64,000 nucleotides of DNA from Orientallactaga sibirica (taxonomy: Eukaryota > Chordata > Mammalia > Rodentia > Dipodidae), in assembly GCA_036365145.1 (NCBI GenBank), contig JAEOAD010000004.1, positions 52,293,001 through 52,357,000 of the forward strand, given 5' to 3'. Made by a program: the position numbers and the translations under genes. The notes under the pieces are model-generated. The model ran no database searches. It saw only the letters and a program-made list of their open reading frames with translations, and had not been told where the DNA came from. This document shows, one piece after another, positions 1-11,165 of this stretch. Positions within the stretch are counted from its first letter, which is position 1. Every line of letters starts with the position of its first letter.

Positions 1-91
1 GCTTTGAGCCTGGCACATGTTTTACCTATTGGTTCATTTTCCTCTGTATTTCTTTTCAACTAACTTTTGTTCAAGACAGAATTTTCTTTTT

Positions 92-291
92 TAAATTATA
101 TTTATTTACTTATTTGATAAAGGGGGCAGACAGATAGAGAATGGTTATTCCAGGGCCTCTAGCCACTGCAAACAAACTCCAGATGCATGTGCCACCTTGG
201 CATCCAGCTTTACCTGGGTACTAAGGAATTGAACGTGGATCCTTTGACTTTGCAGGTAAGCTCCTTAACTGCTAAGCCATCTCTCAAGCCC
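92..291 (-). mobile_element. DIP SINE
   Basis: The minus-strand order is complete: T/A-rich tail, short AGAG remnant, 'gcctctagccactgcaaac', 'ccagatgcatgtgccacc', and the tRNA-like head ending 'gccatctctcaagcccc'. It is moderately diverged. Confidence 0.85.
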
Positions 292-494
292 CAGAATTTT
301 CTTTTTGAAGCTCTTGTTGTAAACCAAAGTTTTGATATATTAATTCCCTTTGGAGAACTTAAATGAATTTTAACATTCAGAATTTACAGCTTTGGTAAGT
401 TGAAGAATTGGGAAGTTTTTTGTATGTTTATTGAAATGATTATATGGTCATCTAATATAGGTATTGATTTAGATAGAGTAAAATGTTATTTTAG

Positions 495-645
495 GGGGCT
501 GGAGAGATGGCTTAGTGGTTAAGGCACTTGCCTGCAAAGCCAAAGGACCTCAGTGTGATTCCCCAGGACCCACAGAAGCCAGATACACATGGCACATGCA
601 TCTGGAGTTCATTTGCAGTGGCTGGAAGCCCTGGCGTGCCCATTT

Positions 646-686
<41 letters not shown>

Positions 687-735
687 GCCTCTTTCCCTCT
701 CTCAAGTGAATAAATAAAAATAAAAATTTATAAAA
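495..735 (+). mobile_element. DIP SINE, near full length
   Basis: It has the head GGGGCTGGAGAGATGGCTTAG, the CAGATACACATGGCACATGC variant of the body, a long CT tract (645-692) and an AATAAATAAAAATAAAAA tail. The CT tract generates spurious Leu/Ser-rich open frames. Confidence 0.9.
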
Positions 736-1341
736 AAGTTATTGTATATAATATTATGGTCTATTTTATAGCAGCTTAAGACTTTGCTGTGATTTTCTTT
801 GGTTTCATCAACATTTCTGTATGAAATTGATTAATGAAAGATTTATATATGAGTAAACTACAAGTTTGTTATAATTTATATTCTTTAGAACTGAGCATTT
901 TAAAACACTAATGATAAAGTTTCTTAGCAATAAGGCATCTTCCTGCCACTATTGTGTTTTCACTGTCTTACTGCTATGAGGCTTGACTACCGGCTTTTCA
1001 AAGATCAGTTCTATGTGAATTATTTTTATTTTTAGTCTGTTCAACTAATCCTATAGAAATGAGGATCATAAAATGTAGACCACTCTTCTGATTTAAGGAT
1101 AAAATTGTGACAACCAGAATAACCTCTTTATAGAAATAAAAAAAAAAAAACAGATCTGGATCTTTTGTACTTAGATATCATTAAACTAGTTTATATGACT
1201 ATTATCAGACATACCTACCAGAATACTAAAATACATAAGCTGTGTTTACCTTTTAACACTGCAGTTTCTACAGAAATTAGAACAAATTGCTGAATGTTGA
1301 TTGTTTTTCTTAAAATTCATGTATAAATCTTATAATTTCAG

Positions 1342-1403
1342 TGAAGGAATTTATCCCCAAAGTGAAGGAAACAGTTATAAACAACAACAAGAAGATATTT
1401 CAG
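1342..1403 (+). other. exon-like segment, probably non-coding or chance
   Basis: A 62-nt segment lies between a T-rich acceptor (CTTATAATTTCAG) and a donor CAG/GTACTT. In the phase that would join the COBLL1 exon it carries TGA, TGA and TAA and no ATG after them, so it cannot be coding there. Two other frames are open but unrecognised. Confidence 0.15.
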
Positions 1404-2687
1404 GTACTTCGCGTGCTTGTATTTTTGAGGTCTGATGGTAAAAAGTGTCAAGTGTTGTCTAATGTGGCTCTGACACTGAGACTATTTAGTGGATGTTGTA
1501 GAAAGTACCACATTGTTTGGCTATAAAAAGAAACATTGTTCTTATTTTTTAAGACTATGTGAGTGGGGCAACAAACCAGCTATTTCTGGTTTAAACAATT
1601 TCAGTTCGTAATAATCTGTTTCAAATATGGTGATGCAGAAAAAACAAAAAATAATGTAGACTTTGTGTTATGTGTGCAAAACAAGGCAGTTGTTTACTGC
1701 TTTTATTTCATATAATGTGCCTAAGGTCTTAAAGAAACCTAGTACTCTTTACTCTAGAAAACTGAACTAAATAGCTACAGGGGCCATGGTCATCCTCTCT
1801 TCATCACTCCCATTTAAGTACTTGTGCTGCAGAAGCGAGCACCTAAGTCCCAAAGGGGGTGTCACAAAGTTCAAATGTTTTGCTCTCAGGGGGCACCAAT
1901 TAGATCCTTGCTTAAATCTTGTTAATTTTATTTAATATTTAATCCTAACATGGCAGCTGTTCAACTTCAGATCCAAAGCACATGTTATAATAGTATGTCA
2001 GCAGCCAGCAGTGATGGCTAAGAGACAGAGAAGAGACAGGCAAACTGTTAGAACCAGACAGAAATGCCACAGAACTTCTCACGGAAGTGGTTGCTTACCA
2101 GGAAGTCCTTAAACTGCTATATAACTCAGCCAGGACATAGCTTTAAAATGATATTTACTGAGTTAAAAGAGACCATAAAGAACAGACTAAAATCAAATGT
2201 GCTTTTTGTATTTAAGGAGTTTATAAAACTAATTATAGGCCAGTCCAGAAGGAAAACTTAGTTTATTTCTACAAATAGGAATTCTTTGACATAAAGCTAT
2301 TTGTTAAAGTTCAGATAAAAATAAATCCACCCACTTGTAAATAATCAAATTCTTCTATACATTTAGAATATCTTAAAATCAAAAATTTTAGGCTATGAAA
2401 GCATAGTAGTATTAGAAATAGATCATACTTATCTGATAAGTTATTAAAGTGAAAAATGAGAGAATATGAGCTAAGAAACTCAGCTCATGGTGCTAAGATG
2501 ACAAAACATACAAGAGGAGGAGGAAAGGGTGTACATGTAAGAGAATGTTAATGATTTAACAGCTATGGAATTACAAAACCATTCATTTGTAGTAAGGCAA
2601 CAAGTAACTTGGAAATTTAATGGGCGAGAAATGGGTGTGTTATAATGGGTGTCAAGAGTTTTAGGTTATAAGAACATTCAATTTTCT

Positions 2688-2785
2688 GCATGTGGTTGTC
2701 CTTGTCTGTAATCCAAGGTACAGCTGAAGATCATGAATTGAAGGCCAGTCTGGGCTGCATAGTGAGACACTGTGTCAAAAATGAA
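2688..2785 (+). mobile_element. old B1 SINE fragment
   Basis: A diverged 7SL-type sequence ('gtctgtaatccaaggtac ... ggccagtctgggctgcatag') ends directly at the next DIP head. Confidence 0.6.
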
Positions 2786-2787
2786 CA

Positions 2788-2978
2788 GGGGCTGGAGAAA
2801 TGGCCTAACAGTTAAGATGCTTACCTGCAGAGCCTAAGGACCCAGGTTCGATTCCCCAGAATCCAGATAAGCCAGATACTCATGGTGGCGCATGAGGCTG
2901 GAGTTTGTTTGTAGTGGCCAGGTGCCCATTCTCTCTCTTTCACTGTCTAATATAAACATAAAATATCATTTTAAAAAA
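2788..2978 (+). mobile_element. DIP SINE
   Basis: The GGGGCTGGAGAAATGG head and 'ggttcgattccccag' (B-box region) are intact. The CT tract is short. It abuts an old B1. Confidence 0.85.
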
Positions 2979-3917
2979 TGAATAGAAAACAGACTAAATG
3001 TAATTTGTACTTGATTGGGAATTCTAGTCCAAATGAATGACTTTCAAGAAAAAAAAAAAAAAACATTGAATCATTTACAAGCTATTGAATAGATCGACTG
3101 TAGGAAAAAATGTTTAAAAATGATCACGGAGGGCTATCCTACCTCCAGCAGACTCTAGGATAAGAATTATTCAGCCTTCTTAAGATTCTATTGCACATTC
3201 TTATGACTTTGCAACTCACAGAAAAAGCTATGGAGTTTGAGTTATTTTACATTTTAGCCTATTGTGCTGACATTTTGCAAGGAAATTACACAAAAAGAAG
3301 CAAAAGAAGCCATATTTCCTCATGATGATAACAGTGGAGATCCTAAATTGAGTTACTGTACGCTAAGGGAAATAACTGAAACAATTGGATAATTGGTTAA
3401 TTAGTAGAAAATTATTTAAACCTAATGTTAACTAAAGGAAAGGTGCTGGTCAAGGTTATAGTGTGTAAGAAGCAGAGGTCACGCTCAGTTCTGTGGTTCA
3501 GCCAGTCACTGCATTCTTGGGGTTTTCCTGTGATTTCCCCCTCATAATACTTATCCTAGATATCTCTGAAATGTATGTATCCTGCTGTCTCTCCTGGCTT
3601 CCACTTTCTCTAAGTGCTGAAATGACTCCAAGGTAAGGGGCTCCCAACATTCCGAGTCAGCCTAGGCTCATGACCACATGGCTGTCTGCTTCTCCCGAGT
3701 TCCTCCTGAGTCTCCATGTCTGATCTTTGCTCTCCCTGGCCCCAAGGGAATCTCTTTTATCTGTGCCTAGAGGACTTTCCTCAGTCACTGGGCTGAGCCT
3801 TTCCCATTTTGTAGAACTGTGACTGCCTGCAGGCTTTTTGCTTCTGGCTTTAGGAGTGGTGCCCTTTAGTAGCCTGCTTTCAGGTCTACTGGGGCTGGAC
3901 ATGTTTTCTTTAGAATA

Positions 3918-4111
3918 TTTTGTTATTTATTTATTTATTAGAGAGAGAGAGAGAGAGCAAGCGCACAGAGAGCGTATGAACGTATGGACATAAACTCCAG
4001 AGGTATGTGCCATTTAGTGCTTCTGGCTTTATGTGGGTACTGGGGCATCAGACCCTCAGCTGCCAGGCTTCTCAAGCAAGCACCTTTAACTGCTGAGTCG
4101 TCTCTCCAGCA
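3918..4111 (-). mobile_element. DIP SINE, diverged
   Basis: A (TTTA)n/(GA)n tail comes first, followed by a diverged body ('ccagaggtatgtgccattt') and the terminal 'gagtcgtctctccagc'. Confidence 0.75.
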
Positions 4112-4419
4112 CAATATTATTTGGTTTTGATTAGAGATGAATTCAAATATATCTTGAGTGTAACTCTTTGATTATCCTCATGTGTGTAATGCACATTTGT
4201 GATTTTTTAAACCAGTTATCATGTTTTATAAGACAAAAGTTTGTTTACATTCGATCATGATTATAAGTCATGCTCAATGTGTTTGCCATGCTTTGTTTCT
4301 TCAATCTTTTATGATTATCTTAATACGTTTTGAAGGCATCAGGTAACATTTGTAATAATACATTTATTGAAAAGGAAACATACAGTGACTTAAAATACTT
4401 CCTTTAAAATAATTTTCTA

Positions 4420-4571
4420 GCCAGTGTGGTGGCACACGCCTTTAATCTCAGTGCTTGGGAGGCAGAGGTAGGAGAATTGCCATGAGTTCAAGGCCACCCT
4501 GAGACTACATAGTGAATTCCAGGTCAGCCTGAGCTAAAGCAAGACCCTACCTCAGAAAACCAAAATAAATA
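4420..4571 (+). mobile_element. B1 SINE
   Basis: It runs from 'gccagtgtggtggcacacgc' through 'gactacatagtgaattcc' to 'ctacctcagaaaacc', full length for a B1. Confidence 0.88.
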
Positions 4572-4726
4572 AGTAATGTTCTAACTTGCTGATAAAGTGT
4601 TTATGGCGATTTTTTGGGGTCTAATTTTACTGTGATAGAGGTCCTTTTTTTCATGTACATAAGGGACTATGGATGTCAAAACACTGCATCAGAACTCTTT
4701 GTTGTAGGCAGGAAACTGGACATGGA

Positions 4727-4748
4727 CACACACACACACACACACTCA

Positions 4749-4775
<27 letters not shown>
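4727..4775. repeat. (CA)n(CT)n microsatellite
   Basis: A CA run is followed directly by about 14 CT units. Overlapping His/Thr/Leu/Ser-rich frames are products of this repeat. Confidence 0.95.
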
Positions 4776-4779
<4 letters not shown>

Positions 4780-5117
4780 TCCCAATAGGGAGGTGGAAGC
4801 CAGCCTGTATTACATAATTCCCTGTCTCTTAATCCACAACTCCGTGGTGAATACCAGCACTTCCACTAAGCAGGGCTCTCAGTGGAGTGGGTGCACAGAG
4901 GTGGCAAATGATTTTAGCAACATATGATATGTTCATAAGAAGTTTCTACTTAATGATAATAAAAAATTTATATTTGATCAAAGTGATCACTTTTGTTCTC
5001 TAAAGAGAGAACTATTTAACACTAATATTGCATCTTGATTATTTAGTTTGGGCAACTTCTATTCATGTCCCTCCCTCCCTCCTTCTTTATTTTGAGTTTT
5101 TCTTTAAAATTATTTCT

Positions 5118-5271
5118 GCTGGGCATTGTGGTGCACACCTTTAATCCCAGCACTCGGGAGGCAAAGGTGAGAAGATTGCTTTGAGATCCAAGATAGCCTG
5201 AGATTACATAGTGAATTCCAGGTCAGTCTGGGCTAGAGTAAGACCCTATCTTGAAAAACCAAAAGAAAAAA
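5118..5271 (+). mobile_element. B1 SINE
   Basis: The order 'gctgggcattgtggtgcac ... agcactcgggaggc ... aagaccctatcttgaaa' is full length and moderately diverged. Confidence 0.87.
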
Positions 5272-5827
5272 ATATTTCCAACATGTTAGTAGGAAATGTA
5301 ATTGAATGTTTCTCTGGGAATTATGCAGACACTCACTAGATTATTTTTAAGTATTTTAATTTCAAACAAAAAGTCTGTTAGTATTTAAAAACAATCCAAT
5401 ATTTCTATTTAAAATTTTTAGTTTTCCTGTAACCTACAGAAGTGAACACATTTATGTTTCTGTACTGCATACTCAAGGGACCTCACTTGGCAAGTTCCCA
5501 GAACAGGCTGGCAATGCAGCAGGCCCTGGGTATACAGCCTGCCCTCTGCCATGCTTCCTGTTTGACTGGGCCTACAGAATTCAGAGTCTCCCTATTTCAG
5601 TGATCCTCTGTCCCAAACTTATTACTGGCATATTCACTCATATTTGCATGTATTATGGAGGTACATGATAACTTGTGGGGCTTATGTTGTATTTCTGTTA
5701 AAAGCTGTTTTTGGATAATATGTAAAGAAATGATATGTAACTGTGTAAACCATATACTGTGCCAGATACTGTGAAATTGATGAGGATAAAAGTGATCTAC
5801 ACATTTTTATAGTTTCTTTGTGTTTTT

Positions 5828-6017
5828 AAAGTTCTTTATTTATTCATTTGAGAGAGAAAAAGAATATGAGTGTGCCAGGGCCTCTAGCCACTGCAAATGA
5901 ACTTCAGATGCATGCACCACCTTGTACATCTGGCTTACTTGGGTACTGGGTAATTGAACCTGGGTCCTTAGGCTTCACAGGCAAGTGCCTTAACTCTTAA
6001 GCCATCTATCCAGCTCT
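5828..6017 (-). mobile_element. DIP SINE
   Basis: It starts at 'tttatttattcatttgagag', has a body 'cagatgcatgcaccacc', and ends 'gccatctatccagc'. Confidence 0.83.
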
Positions 6018-6069
6018 CTCTCTCTGTCCTTCTCCTCCCTCCCTCCCTCCTTTCCTCTCTCTCTTTCTT

Positions 6070-6372
6070 TAGTATTTGTTGAGGGGGTGTGTGGTATGTG
6101 CACCTGTGTGTGGTAGTCAGTGGCTGACATTGGGTGTCTTCCTCAATCACTTTCCTCTTTATTTACTGAGATAAGGTCTCTACGGTAAACCCAGGCCTTT
6201 GTTACTCAGCTAGTCTGGCTAGCTAGCTTGTCCCTCGATTCCCCTGTCTCTTCTCTCCTGTGGTTGGGGTACAGGTGTGTAGCTGTGCATTTGCATGGGT
6301 GCTGTGGGGATCCAATCTCCGCTCCTCACACTTGGTGCTCAGCACTTTATCCACTGAACCATCTCCCTAGTT
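6070..6372 (-). mobile_element. B4-like composite SINE relic
   Basis: A B1-like portion ('gagataaggtctctacgg ... ctagtctggctagc') is followed by an ID-like portion ('gtgctcagcactttatcc ... gaaccatctccctag'). That is the order expected of a B1-ID fusion read on the minus strand. Confidence 0.55.
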
Positions 6373-6613
6373 ACATTTCTTTCTTTGGAAGTATACTTCT
6401 CTGATACTTGCATTCATTTTTTAGCATTATTCATATTAATTTTCTGTCTGGATAGTTGAAATTTTACCATAAATATGACATATACAATGTCAAGGACAGT
6501 GGAATGTACCTTCAGCTTTCAGGCACTTAGCAGGCTGAAACAGGACAATAACTTTGAGCCTATAAGACCATCCCAGGGAACTTAGTGATACTTAATGTCA
6601 AAAACTAAAGACA

Positions 6614-6784
6614 AGCTGTGCATGGTGTTGCATGCCTTTAATCCCAGCACTCAGGAGGCAGAGGTAGGAGGATCACCATGAGTATGAGGCCATGTTGAAA
6701 CTATATAGTGAATTCTGGGTCACCTGAGCTAGCATGAGACCTTACCTCAAAACAACAACAACAAAAAAAAAAAAAAAAAAAAAA
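6614..6784 (+). mobile_element. B1 SINE with long A tail
   Basis: The 'gcatggtgttgcatgcc' start, 'aggaggatcaccatgag' and a (CAA)n plus long A tail are present. Confidence 0.87.
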
Positions 6785-6916
6785 CACCCTCTCCAAACAC
6801 CTCCATAAAATATTAAATATTTTATCTTTTATGCATAAATTTTTGTTTGGTTGCTAAACTCTCCATCTTCTAAAATAGTAGCTAAAATGACATTTTACAT
6901 TTATTTAAAAAAATAG

Positions 6917-7075
6917 CACCAGGTGTGGTGGTGCACTCCTTTAATCCCAGCACTCAGGAGGCAGAGGTAGACTAGCCTTGATTCAAGGGCACCCTGAGAC
7001 TACATAGTGAATTCCTGGTCCGTCTGGGTTACAGCAAGACTCTACCTTGACAAACAAAACAAAACAAAATACAAA
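6917..7075 (+). mobile_element. B1 SINE
   Basis: It runs 'ccaggtgtggtggtgcac ... gagactacatagtgaattcc' with an (ACAAA)n tail. An Arg/Glu-rich frame that starts in it is not a gene. Confidence 0.86.
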
Positions 7076-7121
7076 GACAATACATTGCTTTATGCATTAT
7101 TATGGGACCTTTGCATCTTTT

Positions 7122-7154
7122 GTTTATTTTTATTTATTTATTTGAGAGCGACAG

Positions 7155-7206
<52 letters not shown>

Positions 7207-7361
7207 GGTACACCAGGGCCTCCAGCCACTGCATATGAACTCCAGACGCATGTGCCACCTTGTGCCTCTGGCTTACATGGGTACTTGGAAATCGAGCCTG
7301 GAACACCAGGGTCCTTAGGCTTCACAGGCAAGTGCTTAACCGCTAAACTATCTCTCCAGCT
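7122..7361 (-). mobile_element. DIP SINE with long (GA)n
   Basis: About 22 GA units (7158-7202) precede 'gcctccagccactgcatatg', 'cgcatgtgccaccttgtg' and 'aactatctctccagc'. It forms an inverted pair with the DIP at 7729. Confidence 0.88.
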
Positions 7362-7479
7362 TCTTTTTGAGTCAAGGTCTTGCTGGATAGCCTAGGTCTG
7401 CTTTGAAGAAACAAAACATGATTCTAATGATTAGGTGTCTCTGTAGGACTTTGAACTATAGCCAATCCCTTTTTACATT

Positions 7480-7728
7480 CTGGAATCCCACTTTTATTTG
7501 TAGCATTTATTTTTTTCTGTTGCTTAGCTTAGTGTTTCATAGTATGGATGTACTGCAGTTTGCCTATGAATTCAGTCAGTGAATAGCTTTGAGATGCTTT
7601 TCTTTTTGTGGTCATTATGAAGAGTATTTATGTGCAAGTTTTTCTGAGGGCATGGAATTTTCATTTCTCTTGTGTAATTCTTAGGAGATGGATTGCTGAA
7701 TCATATGGTTAAAAAGTTGTTGAATTTT
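7480..7728 (-). mobile_element. L1 fragment (old), piece 1
   Basis: It contains 'ttaggagatggattgctgaa' followed by 'tcatatggttaaaaagttg', which matches the antisense of the 3' part of old mammalian L1 elements. It is cut by the DIP at 7729. Confidence 0.6.
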
Positions 7729-7970
7729 GGGGCTGGAGAGATGGCTTAGCAGTTAAGGCACTTGTCTGCAAAGCCAAAGGACCTCGGTTTGATTCCCCAG
7801 GACCCACATAAGCCCGATGCACAAGGTGGTAGAAGCATGCATCTGGGGTTCGTTTGTAGTGGCTGGAAGCCCTGGCGCACCAATTCTCTCTCTCTCTCTC
7901 TCTCTTTCTTTCTCCCTCCCTCTCTCAAATAAATAAGAATAAAAATATTTTTAAAAATTTTTTTAAAAGT
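7729..7970 (+). mobile_element. DIP SINE, near full length
   Basis: It has the head GGGGCTGGAGAGATGGCTTAG, 'ggtttgattccccaggac', a long CT tract and an (AATAA)n tail. It is inserted in the L1, whose sequence resumes after it. Confidence 0.9.
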
Positions 7971-8040
7971 TAAATTTTGTATCAAACTTCCAAACCATTT
8001 TCCAGTGTGATTATGAAATGTCTTTTTGAGAGCATTGGAG
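7971..8040 (-). mobile_element. L1 fragment, piece 2
   Basis: 'aaacttccaaaccattttcc' followed by 'agtgtgattatgaaatg' continues the antisense L1 order after the DIP insertion. Confidence 0.5.
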
Positions 8041-8400
8041 TCTTGTCCTAGCTCCTGGTGGGCTTAACTCAGGAACAGGGATGCTGGATTCTCAGTGGTC
8101 ATCCAAGTTCTGCTGAATCAAGGGCTCTTTGGTCTTTGGACAAATTCTAGGAATGAATTTTGTGGACAATGGAGAATGAGTTTTAAAGGAGAAATTTTAT
8201 GAGAGAGAGCAAGGTTTAGAGGAAAAGCTTACTGCACAGAGGAAGCCAATTTTATTGTGTGGAAATTACAGCGAGAAGAGCTCTGGTATGGAGAAATTGT
8301 ATAGGAGAGGAGACTCGAAGACAGGTAACACACTGGAAAGCAAAAGAGCAAAAGATGCAAAAGGAAAAAATTCTCTAACAGAGAGGGGTCCTGGAAACTG

Positions 8401-8493
8401 GATTTCCTTTCCTTTCCTTTTCCTTTTCCTTTTCCTTTCCCCTCCCTCCCTCCCTCCCTCTCTCCTTCCCTTTCTCTCTCTTTCTTTCCTCTT

Positions 8494-8574
<81 letters not shown>
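8401..8574. repeat. pyrimidine microsatellite cluster
   Basis: (CCTTTT)n, (CCCT)n and a long (CTTT)n run in succession on the plus strand. The 109-131 codon Lys/Arg- or Phe/Leu-rich frames across it are artefacts. It sits at the tail side of the next B1 and probably grew from it. Confidence 0.95.
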
Positions 8575-8719
8575 GTGTTTTTGAGGTAGGATCTCACTGT
8601 TAACCCAGCTGACCTGGAATTCACTCTGTATTATCAGGGTGGCCTCCAACTCATGGCAGTCATCCTATCTCTGTCTCCTGAGTGCTGGGATTAAAGGCAT
8701 GCACTACCATGCCCAGCTG
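8575..8719 (-). mobile_element. B1 SINE
   Basis: The order is 'ttgaggtaggatctcactg ... agtgctgggattaaaggc ... catgcccagc'. Confidence 0.88.
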
Positions 8720-8810
8720 GAAAGTGAATTTTCAATGAGTTTCTTTATTTTGAGGTATATAAGGGCTTCCAGCTTATAGAAATAAGATGATCTTTAAAGT
8801 ACTGGATTGA

Positions 8811-9008
8811 AGGCTGGAGAAATGGCTTAGCAGTTAAACGCTTGCCTGTGAAGTCTAAGGACCCCAGTTTGAGGACCCGATTCTTCAGGACCCATATAAG
8901 CCAAATGCACAAGGGGGTGCAGGCATCTGGAATTTATTTTCAGTGGCTGGAGGCCCTGACACGCCCATTCTTTCTCTCTCTGTCTCTCTCAAATAAATAA
9001 ATAAAATA
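8811..9008 (+). mobile_element. DIP SINE with 18-bp target duplication
   Basis: It is flanked by TTTAAAGTACTGGATTGA (8793-8810) and TTTAAAGTACTGAACTGA (9009-9026), 16 of 18 identical. These flanks define the ends and show insertion by L1-type target priming. An extra 'gaggaccc' duplication sits in the body. Confidence 0.93.
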
Positions 9009-9479
9009 TTTAAAGTACTGAACTGAGATATGGAGACATATAGTTTTTGGTGCAATCATCAATGCCTATGATGAAATCCATGTGTCATCTTTCCAGTCAT
9101 GGAACTTGTCATGTTCTTTGTGACTGGACTATTTGGGAGCAGGGAGGTTTCAGCACACAACCTGCAGAATTTATAAAATAGAACATAAGATGAAAAATAA
9201 AGGGGATTTCATGGGGGCCAGCTGGAGCCTGCTGTGTTGTTTTTATTTTCCATAGCTCTGTCTATTATGTGGTCAGCTTGACTCTGTCATACTCTCTTGT
9301 TCTTCTCCTAGTGGTTTTGATCTTACCTTTTTAACCCTAATGTTTACTTTAACCATCACATTCCCAAGGCAAGTTCAAAAGACAAACTTCTGTCCAAGAG
9401 CAGCTGAACTGTTGTCTGTCAAGGTCCTTTCCCTAACCACCTAGCAAGTTTCCTCTTTCTCCACCCATCACTTCAACCA

Positions 9480-9689
9480 TTTTCCATTTTACCACAGTGT
9501 GTGAAAGTGTTTGCTTTTCACCAACACTTGATATTGTTCATGTTTAGCCATTGTAATAGGATATGGTAATATCTCATTTTGTTTTAAAGCCACACTTTCC
9601 TAATGGCTCTTGAGGTTGAAGAGCTTTTCAAGTGCTTATCCACCACTTTGTATATACTTTTTAGAGAACTGTGTAACTTGGTTGGCAGT
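9480..9689 (-). mobile_element. L1 fragment, piece 3
   Basis: 'caccaacacttgatattg ... agccattgtaataggatat ... ggtaatatctcattttg' follows the antisense order of an old L1 3' region. Confidence 0.6.
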
Positions 9690-9799
9690 TTAAAAAAATT
9701 AATTTATTTATTTTTGAGATAGGATGGAACCTGTGGTAATCTTTCTGCTTCAGCCTTCCTGGTGCTGGGATTATAATTATGAGCCATCATGCCCAGCTT
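9690..9799 (-). mobile_element. old B1 fragment
   Basis: A (TTTA)n tail, 'tttttgagataggatgg', and 'gtgctgggattataatta ... catgcccagc' are present. The middle of the B1 is deleted. Confidence 0.6.
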
Positions 9800-9906
9800 G
9801 TTTACCCATTGGATTGGTTTTCAAATAATAGATACTTAGAAATCTTTACATATTCTGGCTACAAGTTCTCTGGCATATAGTAGGAAATACTTTCTTCTAA
9901 ACTGAG
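9800..9906 (-). mobile_element. L1 fragment, piece 4
   Basis: Between the B1 and the LTR, 'ttacccattggattggtttt ... tacatattctggctacaag' keeps the L1 order. Confidence 0.55.
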
Positions 9907-10242
9907 TGCTGCAGTCATGTTTGCTTTACTGGCTGAAAACACCTGACTAAGAGCTGCTTGTGGGAAAAAAAGGTTTAGACTTGAGGAGAAACTCCATGAT
10001 AGCAGGGGAAAATGATGACATGAGCAGAAGGTGGACATCACCTCCTCACCAACATCAGGTGGACAACAGCAACAGGAGAGTGCGCCAAACACTGGCAAAG
10101 GGAAACTGGCTATAATACCCATAAGCCTGCCCCCAACAATACACAGCCTCCAGGATGCATTAGTTCCCAAATCTCTATCAGCTGGGAACCTAGCAGTCAG
10201 AAAACCCAAGTTTATGGGAGACACCTGAATCAAACCACCACA
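9907..10242 (-). mobile_element. solo LTR, ERVL-MaLR-like (copy 1)
   Basis: Reading the minus strand, it starts TGTGGTGGTTTGATTCAG and ends at CATGACTGCAGCA. It aligns along its whole length with the copy at 34346-34694. No clean target duplication remains. It lies inside the L1. Confidence 0.7.
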
Positions 10243-10576
10243 CTTTTTTCATTATCTTAACTCTATAGGTCAAATATTTTTAATTTTGATGAAATTGAGT
10301 TACCAGATGTTTCTTTTATGTGTGTACTCTGGTAAACTAAGAACTCACTGCCAAAGCCAAGACAATCAAGATAGTCTGTTTCAAAGAAAGATAAACTTTT
10401 CATTTTTTTTTTTATCTAGGTGCATTTATTCATTTTGAGTTAATGCCTATATAAGGCATGAGCATTTGATTTCGATTCACTTTTTAGCCTCCAGCTGTGC
10501 AGGTATTCCAGTATCACTTATTGACAAGACTGTTTCTGTTGGATTCTGTTGAACCTTGTTCACAAACAAGTTCCTC
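10243..10576 (-). mobile_element. L1 fragment, piece 5
   Basis: 'tttttaattttgatgaaatt', 'ttcattttgagttaatgcc' and 'cagtatcacttattgacaag' are successive antisense L1 landmarks. Confidence 0.65.
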
Positions 10577-10775
10577 TTTTTTAAAAAAATAATTATTGTT
10601 TGAGAGAGAGAGACAGAGAGAATGGGAACAGGTATGTCAGGGCCTCTAAGCCACTGCAAACAAATTCCAGATGCATGTGTCACCTTGTGCCTCTGGCTTA
10701 TGTGGGTACTGGGGAATTCAACGTGTGTCCTTAGGCCCAGGCAAGTGTCATCTGCTAAGCCATCTCTCCAGCCCC
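10577..10775 (-). mobile_element. DIP SINE
   Basis: A (GA)n tail, 'ccagatgcatgtgtcacc' and the end 'gccatctctccagcccc' are present. It splits the L1. Confidence 0.87.
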
Positions 10776-11165
10776 AAGCTCCTCTTTGAGTGCATCTATA
10801 TCTCGTCTCTGTTAAACCCCGTGATTGCTGTTACATTCACTGTAGCTGGGCTTGGAATTATCAAGTTTAGTAGTCCTCGTTTTCCAGTGAGATCATCCTT
10901 GTCAGAACTTCTTTATTTTTGGTTTTGTTGTTTTATATTTTAGCATCAGGATGCCTAGATTGGCAGAAATTCTAGGATTTTACTGAAAGTTTTAAATATG
11001 TGACTCAATTGAGAAAGAATTAAAATCATCATTGTGTTGAGTCCTAAGCTCCATGAATATGGCATGTCTGCCCATTTAGTCAGGTAATTTTGATATTGTT
11101 CATCCTTATTTTAGGCTTCAGGTTATGTGTCCTATAAGCATGAGAGTGTTACAGTTAGCTGTGTC
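10776..11165 (-). mobile_element. L1 fragment, piece 6 (5'-most part)
   Basis: 'gaattatcaagtttagtagt', 'ttgtgttgagtcctaagctc' and 'gaatatggcatgtctgccca' recall the antisense of L1 ORF2. The match fades near 11165. Confidence 0.55.

Noticed and set aside
495..560. tRNA-like sequence at DIP heads (A- and B-box-like)
   Set aside because: These are heads of tRNA-derived SINEs, not tRNA genes; they lack a foldable cloverleaf with a clear anticodon stem.
7007..7395. 97-103 codon Arg/Glu-repeat proteins
   Set aside because: They come from the (GA)n tail of a DIP SINE; the same pattern recurs at many DIP copies.
8229..8649. 127-131 codon Lys/Arg/Glu-rich and 109-codon Phe/Leu-rich frames
   Set aside because: They are translations of the (CTTT)n and (CCTTTT)n tracts plus a B1.
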